From positions 4,086,714 through 4,150,713 of the forward strand of contig NZ_CP133777.1 of NCBI RefSeq assembly GCF_034347385.1: 64,000 nt of DNA. Direction: 5' to 3'. Both the position numbers and the translations under genes were made by a program. Under the pieces are notes generated by a model. The model searched no databases. It was not told the origin of the DNA and saw only the letters and a program-made list of their open reading frames with translations. Positions 1 to 8,558 of this stretch are shown piece after piece; positions within the stretch are counted from its first letter, which is position 1, and every line of letters starts with the position of its first letter. The stretch is from Actimicrobium sp. CCC2.4 (GTDB lineage Bacteria > Pseudomonadota > Gammaproteobacteria > Burkholderiales > Burkholderiaceae_D).

Positions 1-370
1 AACCCATACCAACCCGCTTCAGCGACGCCAGGATATTCCAGCCTATGCCCTGGTCGTTCGGACCATTGCGATAGAACGGATCGGAAAACAGCTTGATCGC
101 TTCGGTCAGCGTGACCATCGGCGTCGGAAAACCGCTGTTGCGCGCAGCCACGATCTGCCACAGCAGCACCAGCAAGGCCAATCCGACCAGCGGTGGCAAG
201 CCGGCCATCACATACGGCGTGAGCGGCGATTTGTGCCGGGCGGTGCGCGGCACGTCGGCACCGACGGCACGACGGCGCTGGCTTTCGGCCGTAACCGGTA
301 ATGCATTGGCAGTCGCTGGATGGGCCGGTTCGTCCGGTGCGTGGTTCAGGGTGTCGATGACGGCACTCAT
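1..370 (-). CDS. nrtB: Nitrate-type ABC transporter permease, N-terminal part (runs off window)
   Basis: Inner-membrane permease of an ABC importer of the nitrate/taurine class (NrtB/SsuC/TauC family). Only the first ~123 codons are present; the gene continues beyond position 1. The visible protein has a polar N-terminus of about 55 residues, then a hydrophobic segment (PPLVGLALLVLLWQIV), then the family-like stretch IGWNILASLKRVGMG before the edge. The start is the ATG whose complement is at 368-370, 10 bp after the stop of the binding-protein gene, so the two are surely co-transcribed. Assignment to nitrate rather than another anion rests mainly on that NrtA-like neighbour. Partial only because of the window boundary. 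Confidence 0.82.
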   Translation of the reverse strand, partial: MSAVIDTLNHAPDEPAHPATANALPVTAESQRRRAVGADVPRTARHKSPLTPYVMAGLPPLVGLALLVLLWQIVAARNSGFPTPMVTLTEAIKLFSDPFYRNGPNDQGIGWNILASLKRVGMG

Positions 371-380
371 GGTGATTTCC

Positions 381-1631
381 TCAGGCTTTGATCTTGAAGG
401 AAGCCGCGTAGGCTTGCGGGTTCTTGCCATCCCAGACCGTGCCATCCATCAGCTTGCTGGAACGCATGGTGTCTTTCGGTACGCTGACCTTGGCCATCGC
501 GGCAGCGTCCTTGTAGACGTCGATCTGGTTGATCGCCTTGGCTACGGCGAGGTAATCGACATCGGCCTTGAGCAAGCCCCAGCGCTTGTGCTGGGTCAGG
601 AACCACATGCCGTCCGACAGGTACGGAAAATTGACGGCACCGTCCTGAAAAAAGTGCATGCAGTTCGGGTCGTCCCAGGTCTTGCCCAGGCCATTCTGGT
701 AGCGCCCGAGAATGCGCTGATTGATTACGTCGACCGAGGTATTGACGTACGATTTTTCGGCGATGGTGTCGGCCATCTTGTTCTTGTTCGATAGCGATGC
801 GTCGATCCAGCGACTGGCATCGAGCACCGCAGCGGTCAGTGCGCGGGCAGTGTTCGGATATTTCTTGACCCACTCTGCGGTGGTGCCGAGGACTTTTTCG
901 GGATGGTCTTTCCAGATGTCCTGCGTGGTGGTCGCGGTGATGCCGACACCATCAACAATCGCCCGATGGCCCCATGGCTCGCCGACGCAAAAGCCATCCA
1001 TATTACCGACGCGCATGTTGGCGACCATTTGCGGTGGCGGCACCGTGATGACCTTGGCATCTTTCATCGGATCGATGCCGTTGGCGGCCAGCCAGTAGTA
1101 CAGCCACATCGCGTGGGTACCGGTCGGGAAGGTCTGGGCGAAGGTGTATTCGCGCTTCTCGGTTTGCATCAGCCTGGCCAATGACGCGCCATCGACGGCG
1201 CCCTTGTCGGCCAGTTTTTTCGACAGCGTGATGGCCTGGCCGTTTTGGTTAATCGTCATCAGCACCGCCATGTCCTTCTTCGCGCCGCCATTGCCAAGAT
1301 GCACGCCATAGATCAGGCCATACAGCGCATGGGCCGCATCGAGTTCGCCATTGGCGAGCTTGTCGCGCACGCTGGCCCAGGAGGATTCTTTGGTGGGAAC
1401 AATCTTGATGCCGTATTTTTTGTCGAAGCCGAGTACCGAGGCCATCACCACCGAGGCGCAATCGGTCAGCGGAATGAAGCCGACCTTGACCTCTTCCTTT
1501 TCGGGCTTGTCGGAACCGGCGGCCCAGACGCCTTGCGTGGCGAGTCCGCCAACGATGCCGGCACTGGCGACAGCGCCGGCTTTGAGCAGACTGCGGCGGG
1601 TCAGGTCAGGGATCGGGAGTTTGCTGGTCAT
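381..1631 (-). CDS. nrtA: NrtA/CmpA-type ABC transporter substrate-binding protein
   Basis: Periplasmic binding component of a nitrate (or related anion) importer, 416 aa. The N-terminus shows a twin-arginine signal (TRRSLLKAG, Arg12-Arg13, then a hydrophobic Ala/Gly-rich core), so it is probably exported folded by Tat. After it come family-typical stretches: VKVGFIPLTDCASVV, the DGFCVGEPWGHRAI segment in the middle and a Trp-rich C-terminal half. The reading frame is open further upstream, but the chosen ATG (complement at 1629-1631) has a GAGG-type ribosome site just before it and gives a proper signal peptide. It sits 10 bp upstream of the permease start. Nitrate is the usual ligand of this subfamily; bicarbonate (CmpA) or nitrite cannot be excluded. 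Confidence 0.85.
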   Translation of the reverse strand: MTSKLPIPDLTRRSLLKAGAVASAGIVGGLATQGVWAAGSDKPEKEEVKVGFIPLTDCASVVMASVLGFDKKYGIKIVPTKESSWASVRDKLANGELDAAHALYGLIYGVHLGNGGAKKDMAVLMTINQNGQAITLSKKLADKGAVDGASLARLMQTEKREYTFAQTFPTGTHAMWLYYWLAANGIDPMKDAKVITVPPPQMVANMRVGNMDGFCVGEPWGHRAIVDGVGITATTTQDIWKDHPEKVLGTTAEWVKKYPNTARALTAAVLDASRWIDASLSNKNKMADTIAEKSYVNTSVDVINQRILGRYQNGLGKTWDDPNCMHFFQDGAVNFPYLSDGMWFLTQHKRWGLLKADVDYLAVAKAINQIDVYKDAAAMAKVSVPKDTMRSSKLMDGTVWDGKNPQAYAASFKIKA

Positions 1632-1870
1632 GAAGTCCTCGGGAAGTCGACATAAGAAACGCATTACGGCTCTGCTATCAGCGCCGCGCCTACCTTCTCT
1701 TTGCAATTGGTATGCCAGCCCGATCACGGCGAATTCGACATAAAAGCCACCAACAATAAGCACATTGCTGCGCCACGATTGTGCGTCGCACCAAGGCAGT
1801 GCCGCAGCGGCACGCCGCCGTCTATCCCTTACAATGGCGCTCTTTCCAATCCCGCCCCCCTGCTCCCACC

Positions 1871-2905
1871 ATGATTGTTCTCGGCGTCGAATCTTCCTGC
1901 GATGAAACTGGCCTGGCTTTGTATGACACCAACGCCGGCCTGCTCTCGCATGCGCTTTACTCGCAAGTTGCGATGCACGAGCAATACGGCGGCGTGGTGC
2001 CCGAACTGGCTTCGCGCGACCACATCCGGCGCGCCATTCCGCTGCTCGAACAGGTGCTGCACGAGGCGGACCTGACGCGCGACCGCATCGATGCGATTGC
2101 CTACACGCAAGGTCCGGGGCTGGCCGGTGCCTTGCTGGTCGGTGCCTCGGTGGCCTGTGGCCTCGGGCTGGCGCTGGACAAACCGGTGCTCGGCATCCAT
2201 CACCTTGAAGGCCATTTGCTGTCGCCGCTGCTGGCTGCCGATCCGCCGGCGTTCCCGTTTATTGCGCTGCTGGTGTCCGGCGGTCACACGCAACTGATGC
2301 GCGTTGATGGTGTCGGCCGCTACACACTGCTGGGCGAAACCCTCGACGACGCGGCCGGCGAAGCCTTCGACAAGTCGGCCAAATTGCTCGGGCTCGGTTA
2401 TCCGGGCGGACCGGCGATTTCGCGGATGGCCGAGTTCGGTGATCCACTGGCTTACAAACTGCCACGACCGATGCTGCATTCGAAAGACTTCAATTTCAGC
2501 TTTTCGGGACTCAAGACGGCCGTACTGACCGTGGTCAAGAATCATCCGGGCAATGTCTGCGAACAGGACAAGGCCAATATCGCGCGCGGCTTTGTCGATG
2601 CGATGGTCGATGTACTAGTGGCCAAATCGCTCAGTGCGCTCAAGCACACCGGCCTGAACCGACTGGTGGTGGCCGGCGGCGTCGGTGCCAACCGGCAGTT
2701 GCGCGCCGCGCTCGATGCCGCCGGTCTGAAAAAGCGCTTCAAGGTGTATTACCCGGAGCTGGAATTCTGTACCGACAACGGCGCGATGATCGCCTTCGCC
2801 GGTGGCTTGCGGCTGGCGCAGGACCCGACGCTGGCGGTACGCGATTACGCCTTCACTGTCCGGCCGCGCTGGCCGCTGGCCGAACTGGAAGCGCCGCGTG
2901 GCTGA
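1871..2905 (+). CDS. tsaD: tRNA N6-adenosine threonylcarbamoyltransferase TsaD
   Basis: Transfers the threonylcarbamoyl group from TC-AMP to A37 of ANN-decoding tRNAs (t6A synthesis), working with TsaB, TsaC and TsaE; tsaE is also in this window at 16.9 kb. The 344-aa length is normal. Visible are the N-terminal VESSCDETG motif (residues ~6-14) and the metal-binding HLEGH at His111/His115, then [10 protein letters not shown] and the ASKHA-fold segment [13 protein letters not shown]. The chosen start, [14 protein letters not shown], matches the family N-terminus; the frame is open upstream but that part resembles nothing. Its last 8 bases overlap the GTG start of the next gene, implying translational coupling. 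Divergent from nrtA across a 239-bp gap. Confidence 0.96.
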   Translation: MIVLGVESSCDETGLALYDTNAGLLSHALYSQVAMHEQYGGVVPELASRDHIRRAIPLLEQVLHEADLTRDRIDAIAYTQGPGLAGALLVGASVACGLGLALDKPVLGIHHLEGHLLSPLLAADPPAFPFIALLVSGGHTQLMRVDGVGRYTLLGETLDDAAGEAFDKSAKLLGLGYPGGPAISRMAEFGDPLAYKLPRPMLHSKDFNFSFSGLKTAVLTVVKNHPGNVCEQDKANIARGFVDAMVDVLVAKSLSALKHTGLNRLVVAGGVGANRQLRAALDAAGLKKRFKVYYPELEFCTDNGAMIAFAGGLRLAQDPTLAVRDYAFTVRPRWPLAELEAPRG

Positions 2906-4160
2906 TCCGACGCCGATCCAGCTGATCGGCACCGCCCTGTTCGCGATGGCGGTACTGCATACGTTTTCAACCAAATTTTTTCATCAACTGGCGCAGCGCC
3001 AGTCGCGCCTGTCCGGCGTCTGGCATTTGCTGGGCGAAGTCGAAGTCGTCTTCGGACTATGGGCAATGGTGCTGGTGCTGTGCGTGCTCGGGCTGAGCGG
3101 AGCGGACGACGCCTATGCCTATCTGGAACAGCAAAATTTTACCGAGCCGCTATTCGTGTTTGTGATCCTCGTGATTGCCGGCACGCGGCCCATCCTGACA
3201 CTGGCGCAAGGGCTGGTCGAAACCCTGACCCGCTGGTTGCCGACGCCGACCGCGATCACCTGCTTCGTGCTGACGCTGGCGCTGATCCCGCTGCTCGGTT
3301 CGCTCATTACCGAACCGGCCGCGATGACGCTGGCGGCGCTGATGCTGCGCGAGCGCTATTACCAGGCGGGCCTGTCGAACCGGTTCAAGTACGCGACGCT
3401 GGCGGTGCTGCTGGTCAATGTCTCGATAGGCGGCGTACTCACGCCGTATGCCGCGCCGCCGGTGCTGATGGTGGCCGACGCCTGGGGCTGGGACTTGCAC
3501 TTCATGGCGACGATGTTCGGCTGGAAAGCCGCGGTGGCCGTCGTGACCAACACCCTGGTGCTGGCGCTGCTGTTTCGCAAGGAACTGGCAGGCATGGCCG
3601 CGCCGGATACGACCAGCAAGGAAGCACCGATGCCAACCGCTATCGTGCTGGCCCATGTGCTGTTTTTGGTCGGCACCGTGCTGACCAGCCATCACCCGGT
3701 GGCATTCATCGGCCTGTTCCTGTTTTTTCTGGGCTTTGTCGAGGCTTTCGACAAGCATCAGGAACCCTTGATGTTGCGCGAAGGATTGCTGGTCGGGTTT
3801 TTCCTGGCGGGACTGGTCGTGCTGGGCAAGCAGCAAACCTGGTGGCTGCAACCGGTTCTGGCCGGACTGGATGCGACGGTGCTGTTTTTCGGCGCGGTCG
3901 GCCTGACGGCGATTACCGATAATGCCGCACTGACTTATCTCGGATCGCTGGTGGCCGGCATCAGTGACCCGGCCAAATATGCGCTGGTCGCCGGTGCCGT
4001 CACCGGTGGTGGGCTGACCGTCATCGCCAACGCGCCTAACCCGGCTGGTTTTGCCATCCTCAGAGGCCACTTCGATGACGAATCGATCAACCCGCTGTGG
4101 GTGTTGCTGGCAGCGCTCGGGCCGACGAGCGTGGCGGGATTGTGTTTTATGGTGTTGTGA
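2898..4160 (+). CDS. Putative Na+/H+ antiporter-type membrane protein
   Basis: A 420-aa protein, hydrophobic along nearly its whole length with roughly ten membrane segments, resembling the uncharacterised family annotated as putative Na+/H+ antiporter. Notable segments: [20 protein letters not shown] at the N-terminus, a central loop around ATDTTSKE-like polar residues, and a C-terminal part with [17 protein letters not shown] and NAPNPAG, the kind of polar helix breaks seen in ion transporters. The best start is GTG at 2898 overlapping the end of tsaD (GTGGCTGA); no upstream ATG gives a plausible N-terminus. Ion specificity is not shown by sequence. A palindromic repeat follows 35 bp after the stop. 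Confidence 0.75.
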   Translation: MADPTPIQLIGTALFAMAVLHTFSTKFFHQLAQRQSRLSGVWHLLGEVEVVFGLWAMVLVLCVLGLSGADDAYAYLEQQNFTEPLFVFVILVIAGTRPILTLAQGLVETLTRWLPTPTAITCFVLTLALIPLLGSLITEPAAMTLAALMLRERYYQAGLSNRFKYATLAVLLVNVSIGGVLTPYAAPPVLMVADAWGWDLHFMATMFGWKAAVAVVTNTLVLALLFRKELAGMAAPDTTSKEAPMPTAIVLAHVLFLVGTVLTSHHPVAFIGLFLFFLGFVEAFDKHQEPLMLREGLLVGFFLAGLVVLGKQQTWWLQPVLAGLDATVLFFGAVGLTAITDNAALTYLGSLVAGISDPAKYALVAGAVTGGGLTVIANAPNPAGFAILRGHFDDESINPLWVLLAALGPTSVAGLCFMVL

Positions 4161-4195
4161 GGGCGAAGTCAATCGCGAGCTTCTTCAGCACATGC

Positions 4196-4222
4196 GGTGC
4201 AATGCCCTGCGGTTATTGCACC
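4196..4222. repeat. Palindromic repeat, family 1 copy A
   Basis: GGTGCAAT (4196-4203), an 11-nt loop region GCCCTGCGGTT, then ATTGCACC (4215-4222): perfect 8-bp arms. It lies between the convergent antiporter gene and plsY. Related copies are at 20547, 29414 and 37780. The following AGGCACACCGATCA also resembles the sequence after the 20547 copy. Confidence 0.85.
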
Positions 4223-4266
4223 AGGCACACCGATCACCGCCGCCAATACCGGTGACCTGCAAATAG

Positions 4267-4869
4267 TCAGCCCTTCTTCCCCAGCCGCCCTTCCTTCCCG
4301 TTCAACAAATTCGCAATATTGCCCCGATGCCGGTAAATCAGGAGCGCACTCATCACCAGCACCGCCATCAGCATCGCATCGACACCGAACAGCAAGCCGT
4401 AATAAAACGGCGCAAACACGGCGGCCACCAGCGCCGCCAGGGATGAATAGCGAAACGCAAACGCAATCGCCAGCCACGTCACTGCGGTCCCCAGCCCAAG
4501 CCACGGGTTGATCCCGACCAGCACACCCAGCGCGGTCGCGACGCCCTTGCCACCGACAAAGCGAAAGAACACCGGCCACAGATGTCCCACAAACACCGCC
4601 AACGCGACCAGCGCAATACCGCTGTCGGGCAGGCCGGCCTGCGGTCCGAACCGGTACGCCAACCAGACTGCCAGCCAGCCCTTGAAGGCATCGCCCAGCA
4701 GCGTCAGCACGGCAGCGGCCTTGTTGCCACTGCGCAGGACATTGGTGGCGCCGGGATTTTTTGATCCGTAGGTGCGCGGGTCGGACAGGCCGAACAGTTT
4801 GCTGACGACCACCGCAAAGGAAATCGATCCGACCAGATAGGCGGCGAGAACGGACAACAAGGTAATCAT
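4267..4869 (-). CDS. plsY: Glycerol-3-phosphate acyltransferase PlsY
   Basis: Inner-membrane acyltransferase moving an acyl group from acyl-phosphate to glycerol-3-phosphate, the first step of phospholipid synthesis with PlsX. The 200 aa are the usual length. All three family motifs are visible: [12 protein letters not shown] near residues 36-47, [17 protein letters not shown] near 95-112, and [17 protein letters not shown] near the C-terminus, separated by membrane segments. The ATG complement at 4867-4869 gives the typical start [16 protein letters not shown]. It is followed downstream (lower coordinates) by a palindromic repeat and the convergent antiporter gene, and lies 19 bp from the ybaK-type gene, so the two probably form one transcript. 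Confidence 0.96.
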   Translation of the reverse strand: MITLLSVLAAYLVGSISFAVVVSKLFGLSDPRTYGSKNPGATNVLRSGNKAAAVLTLLGDAFKGWLAVWLAYRFGPQAGLPDSGIALVALAVFVGHLWPVFFRFVGGKGVATALGVLVGINPWLGLGTAVTWLAIAFAFRYSSLAALVAAVFAPFYYGLLFGVDAMLMAVLVMSALLIYRHRGNIANLLNGKEGRLGKKG

Positions 4870-4888
4870 GAATACTCCGAAGTAGTTT

Positions 4889-5383
4889 TTATTGATCGTC
4901 GAGCGCGCAGTGCACCGCGACAGCGGCCACCACCTGCGTCAGCACTGCCGGCGCGATGCCGATCAGGAATCCGCGCCGGCCGCCATTGATATAGATTTTG
5001 TCGAGCGCCAGGATGCCGTCCTCGACATACACCGGCAACGCCTTGCGGGTAGCAAACGGCGAGGTGCCGCCGATCTGATAACCGGAGTGACGCTGCGCCA
5101 CGTCCGGCTTGCACGGCTCGACCGACTTGCAGCCGATCTGGCGCGCCAGGTTCTTGGTCGAGACCTTACAGTCGCCATGCATCAGCACAATCAGTGCATG
5201 GCCTGCCTCGTCCTGCATCACCAGCGTCTTCACGACGGCATGCTCCGGCACCCCGAGTTCACGCGCCGACACGCCGGTACCGCCATGCTCTTCATAGTCA
5301 TACGGATGTTCGCTGAAGGCGATTCCGAGCTTGCGCAACAGGGCTGTGGCCGGGGTCGCGCTGATGTGATCTTTTTTTGCCAT
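4889..5383 (-). CDS. ybaK: YbaK/EbsC-type Cys-tRNA(Pro) deacylase
   Basis: Free-standing editing-domain protein, 164 aa, of the YbaK/ProX family, which hydrolyses Cys-tRNA(Pro) formed by mischarging. Visible features are the family start [19 protein letters not shown], the Lys in VVKTLVMQ, and the C-terminal [17 protein letters not shown] and [10 protein letters not shown] blocks typical of YbaK. The frame is open further upstream, but [12 protein letters not shown] (ATG complement at 5381-5383) is the family-like start. It is divergent from the phosphodiesterase gene, with only 37 bp between start codons, so the two promoters must overlap. Precise tRNA specificity (Cys versus Ala on Pro) is inferred from the family only. 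Confidence 0.9.
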   Translation of the reverse strand: MAKKDHISATPATALLRKLGIAFSEHPYDYEEHGGTGVSARELGVPEHAVVKTLVMQDEAGHALIVLMHGDCKVSTKNLARQIGCKSVEPCKPDVAQRHSGYQIGGTSPFATRKALPVYVEDGILALDKIYINGGRRGFLIGIAPAVLTQVVAAVAVHCALDDQ

Positions 5384-5420
5384 GCGTGCTACGCTGATCC
5401 GAAAAACAAGGAGCCTGATT

Positions 5421-6401
5421 ATGCCGCATGAAATCCGCTTCGCAAGCTTCAATGTCTTCAATCTTGCGTTACCGGGTGCCCGTTTTTATGAAGGACAGGA
5501 GCCGTACTCGATCAGCCAGTACGACGACAAGATCAGCTGGCTGGCGCAGCAGATCGACCGGCTCGATGCCGACGTCATCGGTTTCCAGGAAATTTTTTCG
5601 CAGGATGCGCTGCGCGACGTGCTGGCCCGTACCCGTTATTTCCGCGACGCCCACCATGCCGGCAGCGATCCGCAGCCACGCGATGGCCCGCTCACGCCGA
5701 GTGTCGCGCTGGTGTCGCGACTGCCGTTTGCGGGCGTGCCGGTATTACACCGGAACCTGCCGCGCCAGCTGGCGGTCGCGCTGCCCGATACGGCCGTGCC
5801 GATGACGCAATTCACGCGGCCTATCCTGCAAGTCCCGCTGGAACTGCCCGACGGCGGCACGCTGCAAGCTTTCGTCACGCACATGAAATCAAAACGCCCC
5901 GACTGGAATCCGGGCAACACCGAAGACGACCCCTATCATCTGGGCATGGCATCGCTGCGCTCGCTGATCCGGCGCGGCACCGATGCGCTCGGACTGCGCT
6001 ACCTGCTGACTGACCTGCTGCTGGCACAGCGCGTGCCGCTGGTGGTGATGGGGGATTTCAATGATGATGCCGGCGCGGTGACGACCCACCTGGTGATGGG
6101 CACCGGACGTCGTGGCAAGAGTGCGCTGTACGAACGGCTGTTTGACTGCCTGCGGATACAGACCGGACGCGATCCGTCGCGCGATGTCGGCTACACCCAT
6201 CTGCATGACGGCGCGTACCTGACGCTCGATCATGTGCTGGTGTCGGAAGAGTTCCATCCCGCATCGCGCTATGCGATCGGCGAAGTGCTGGAAGTGATGT
6301 ACCTCAACGACCATCTCGGATTACGCCTTGCGGCGGCGTCGGATCATGGTCAGGTACTGGTGCGTATCAGGCTGTTCGGGCAGGATGCCAAACCAGCCTG
6401 A
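5421..6401 (+). CDS. Endonuclease/exonuclease/phosphatase (EEP) fold protein
   Basis: A 326-aa member of the metal-dependent EEP superfamily (DNase I-like). Seen in order: IRFASFNVFNL (metal-binding Asn near residue 10), DADVIGFQEIF (catalytic Glu), an internal VTHMKSKR block, VVMGDFNDDAG (Asp-Asn pair of the active site) and TLDHVLVS (Asp-His near the C-terminus). These are the standard four catalytic blocks, so an active phosphodiesterase or nuclease is expected; the substrate is unknown. No signal peptide is visible. ATG at 5421 is preceded by AAGGAG. Convergent with the small charged protein gene, whose stop is only 6 bp away. Confidence 0.85.
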   Translation: MPHEIRFASFNVFNLALPGARFYEGQEPYSISQYDDKISWLAQQIDRLDADVIGFQEIFSQDALRDVLARTRYFRDAHHAGSDPQPRDGPLTPSVALVSRLPFAGVPVLHRNLPRQLAVALPDTAVPMTQFTRPILQVPLELPDGGTLQAFVTHMKSKRPDWNPGNTEDDPYHLGMASLRSLIRRGTDALGLRYLLTDLLLAQRVPLVVMGDFNDDAGAVTTHLVMGTGRRGKSALYERLFDCLRIQTGRDPSRDVGYTHLHDGAYLTLDHVLVSEEFHPASRYAIGEVLEVMYLNDHLGLRLAAASDHGQVLVRIRLFGQDAKPA

Positions 6402-6407
6402 CCGGGT

Positions 6408-6632
6408 TTATTTCGGTACTACCGCAGCGTCGTCGCCGTCGTCGCTATTGCTGCTGTTGTCATCCGCATCATCGGCTTCGTCGGCATCAACGCCATCCAC
6501 CGGCTCCGCGCCCTCGACACCCTCGCCCGGCTCATCTTTCTTGTCGGCCTTGCGCTTGAGTTTCTCTTCCTTCTTGCGCTTTTTTTCGAGGTCTTTTTGT
6601 CGACGTTCGTACTGGAAATTTGTCTTTGCCAA
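6408..6632 (-). CDS. Small charge-polarised hypothetical protein
   Basis: A 74-aa protein of unknown function. The first half is strongly basic and predicted helical or coiled (RRQKDLEKKRKKEEKLKRK); the second half is acidic and low complexity, rich in Asp, Glu and Ala (DGVDADEADDADD). The family-like N-terminus MAKTNFQYERRQK occurs in many betaproteobacterial genomes as I recall, which supports a real gene. The start codon is TTG (complement of CAA at 6630-6632), preceded by a GGGTGAG ribosome site; there is no alternative ATG in frame nearby. The acidic tail is encoded by GCN/GAY repeats and may vary in length. Confidence 0.7.
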   Translation of the reverse strand: MAKTNFQYERRQKDLEKKRKKEEKLKRKADKKDEPGEGVEGAEPVDGVDADEADDADDNSSNSDDGDDAAVVPK

Positions 6633-6784
6633 TGTCTCACCCTTTTAGCGGTACCGATAGGAGATGGCGTGCCACCGTCTGTCCTGCATGATGCTGCGCT
6701 GCAGGTGGACGCAGGATACAGGATTCCGGCGGACCGAGAAACCACCGGCGTTAAATCGTTTATATTATTTCGCGGCTCGGCCGG

Positions 6785-7699
6785 CTAGCCGCGCGGATGG
6801 TGCGCCGCATGCAGGACTTTGAGCCGCTCGCGCGCGACATGCGTATAAATCTGGGTAGTCGAAATATCAGCGTGACCGAGCAGCAATTGCACCACCCGCA
6901 AGTCGGCACCGTGGTTCAGCAAATGCGTCGCGAACGCATGGCGCAACGTGTGCGGCGACAGCGGCGCATGGATGTCGGCGCGGACTGCGCATTTTTTTAC
7001 CACCACCCAGAACATCTGCCGCGTCATCGGTCCACCGCGCGCGGTCACGAATAGCGCATCATCCATCTGGCCGTCCAGGATCTGCGCACGCGCCTCCGAC
7101 AGGTAGCGCTCTATCGAGCTGCGCGCTTCTTCGCCGAACGGCACCAGGCGCGTTTTGTTGCCCTTGCCGGTCACGCGCACCACGCCGTCATTGAGGCTGA
7201 CCTCGATCGATTTCAGCAGCACCAGTTCGGTCACGCGCAAGCCGCTGGCATACATCAGTTCGAGCATCGTGCGGTCCCGCAAGCCGAGCGGCGTGCTCAC
7301 ATCGGGCGCTGCCAGCAACGCTTCCACATTCGCTTCGGACAGCGTCTTCGGAAAGCGCGGTGGCTGTTTGGCCGAATGCAACTTCAGGCAGGGGTCGTCG
7401 CTGATCTGCTTGTTGCGCAGTGCCAGCTGATAAAACCGCTTCAGGACCGCCAGCCGGCGATTGGCGGTAGTGGCTTTGGAGGCGTCGTGGCGGGCAGCAA
7501 AATAGGCATTGATGTCGGCACCCGTCACCGCCAGCAAGCCGGTCTGCGACGCCTGTGCGAGCCAGAGCGCGAACGCAGTCAGGTCGCGCCGGTAAGCTTC
7601 CAGCGAATTTTTGGCGAGGCCATCTTCGAGCCAGAGCGTGTCGCAAAAAGCATCGATGTGCTGGCGGCTGTCGGCATTCAGGGTAGTCGCTTCAGACAT
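6785..7699 (-). CDS. xerD: Site-specific tyrosine recombinase XerD
   Basis: Tyrosine recombinase that with XerC resolves chromosome dimers at dif under FtsK control. 304 aa, normal length. The N-terminal core-binding domain begins IDAFCDTLWLEDGLAKNSLEAYRRDL; the catalytic domain contains Arg in ASGLRVTEL, Lys in VTGKGNKTRLVP, the HTLRHAFATHLL block and LLGHADISTTQIYTH with the nucleophile Tyr. All catalytic positions are present. The chosen ATG overlaps the ogt stop (ATGTCTGA), indicating translational coupling, although the frame is open five codons further up. Its solitary, housekeeping context (ogt-xerD) argues for XerD rather than an integrase. Confidence 0.95.
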   Translation of the reverse strand: MSEATTLNADSRQHIDAFCDTLWLEDGLAKNSLEAYRRDLTAFALWLAQASQTGLLAVTGADINAYFAARHDASKATTANRRLAVLKRFYQLALRNKQISDDPCLKLHSAKQPPRFPKTLSEANVEALLAAPDVSTPLGLRDRTMLELMYASGLRVTELVLLKSIEVSLNDGVVRVTGKGNKTRLVPFGEEARSSIERYLSEARAQILDGQMDDALFVTARGGPMTRQMFWVVVKKCAVRADIHAPLSPHTLRHAFATHLLNHGADLRVVQLLLGHADISTTQIYTHVARERLKVLHAAHHPRG

Positions 7700-8189
7700 C
7701 GGTGACCCCCTCATGGGCCAGCAGCCAGCGTTTCACGCCAAGATGAAATCCTGTCGCCTTGTCGTCATGCGAGAAACCGCCCAGTCCGCCTGCCGCTGTG
7801 ACGCGATGGCAGGCAATGACCAGCGGGAACCAGTTCGCGCCACAGGCCTGACCCACCGCGCGCGGTGCCGAGCCGATGATTTTGGCGACCTCGCCGTAGG
7901 TCAGCACGTCGCCGCGCGGGATCGCGGCGATGACTGCCCAGACCTTGCGCTGGAACGCCGTGCCGACGTCGGCCAGCGGCAAATCAAAACGAAAATCGGG
8001 ATCGGACAGGTAACGGCTGACCTGCTGTCCGGCCAGTTCGGCCAGCGCATCGGTGGGCGAACTGGCCGCAAACGACGGTGGCAGGTAGACCAGTTCGCGC
8101 ACCACGCCAGTGCTCGTACGCAAGCCGACCGCGCCAAAAGGAGCCGGAACAATCACGGAAAAAAGGGAACTGCCTGGGGGAGTTTTCAT
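7692..8189 (-). CDS. ogt: Methylated-DNA-[protein]-cysteine S-methyltransferase
   Basis: Suicide DNA-repair protein that removes O6-methylguanine by moving the methyl to its own Cys. 165 aa from the chosen ATG (MKTPPGSSLFSVIVPAPFGAVG). The C-terminal domain shows the active site as VIACHRVTAAGGLGGFSHD: Ala stands where many relatives have Pro (PCHRV), with the Cys, His and Arg intact. Upstream are FQRKVWAVIAAIPRGDVLTYGEVA and the recognition-helix part GSAPRAVGQACGANWFPL. The open frame extends further upstream, but that stretch crosses a terminator-like hairpin at 8222-8247 and is unlikely to be translated. It overlaps xerD by 8 bp. Confidence 0.92.
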   Translation of the reverse strand: MKTPPGSSLFSVIVPAPFGAVGLRTSTGVVRELVYLPPSFAASSPTDALAELAGQQVSRYLSDPDFRFDLPLADVGTAFQRKVWAVIAAIPRGDVLTYGEVAKIIGSAPRAVGQACGANWFPLVIACHRVTAAGGLGGFSHDDKATGFHLGVKRWLLAHEGVTDV

Positions 8190-8221
8190 CAGCAGAAGGA
8201 TAGACCAGATACGCGCGGAAT

Positions 8222-8247
8222 AAAAAAGGCGCATCGTCTGATGCGCC
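8222..8247 (-). terminator. Rho-independent terminator on - strand
   Basis: Reading the - strand: GGCGCATC, loop AGAC, GATGCGCC, then six T. The 8-bp stem is perfect. It ends whatever is transcribed leftward from above 8250, before the ogt gene, and forms the 3' end of the candidate small RNA at 8222-8340. Confidence 0.85.
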
Positions 8248-8340
8248 CTAAGCCATGCTTGTGTTTCTGTGCTGTTTAGACAGCTTTTTAGAAACACGCG
8301 TCTCCTCTTCACTGCGGCATCAATGCCGTTTTATCAGCGC
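8222..8340 (-). ncRNA. Candidate structured small RNA
   Basis: On the - strand three hairpins occur in series. The first is CGGCAT-CA-ATGCCG-like (8315-8328). The second is a long stem GTGTTTCT/AGAAACAC (8290-8297 with 8261-8268) enclosing GCTGT-CTAA-ACAGC (8271-8284). The third is the terminator at 8222-8247. This architecture with a T-run is what an intergenic regulatory RNA looks like. An SD-like AGGAG lies before a GTG at the start of the middle stem, so a short leader peptide is also possible. I do not recognise the family, and the 5' end is a guess. Confidence 0.45.
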
Positions 8341-8558
8341 CATCCACCTCATGATTCTGTACTGCCTGGCCAACTGACCGAACAATCATGGCTGGCCGAA
8401 TTGCACCATTTGAATGCCATTTCTGTAACGCTGGCCGGAGTCTCAGACATATTGAATCGCGCGTCAAGCAAGATATTTCATAATGTGCATTGCCGTTTCA
8501 TGGTGCTGCAACGCACCACGAAAGTGACCGGTCAGTCACCATGAAAGTGACCGACGGG

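Larger units (their letters stand above)
8190..8558. other. Intergenic region between ogt and dctM
   Basis: 369 bp without a convincing protein gene. The left part holds the terminator and small-RNA candidate. The right part (8341-8558) shows only a short repeat GAAAGTGACCG, twice near 8519-8553, around the palindrome TGACCGGTCA. No T-run terminator is evident just after dctM. Confidence 0.6.

Noticed and set aside
7692..8312. Longer ogt reading frame from 8312
   Set aside because: The extra 41 codons cross the terminator hairpin and resemble no Ogt N-terminus; the ATG at 8189 gives the family length.
8269..8544. A 91-codon + strand open frame between ogt and dctM
   Set aside because: No ribosome site, no family resemblance, and it runs through the structured RNA candidate.
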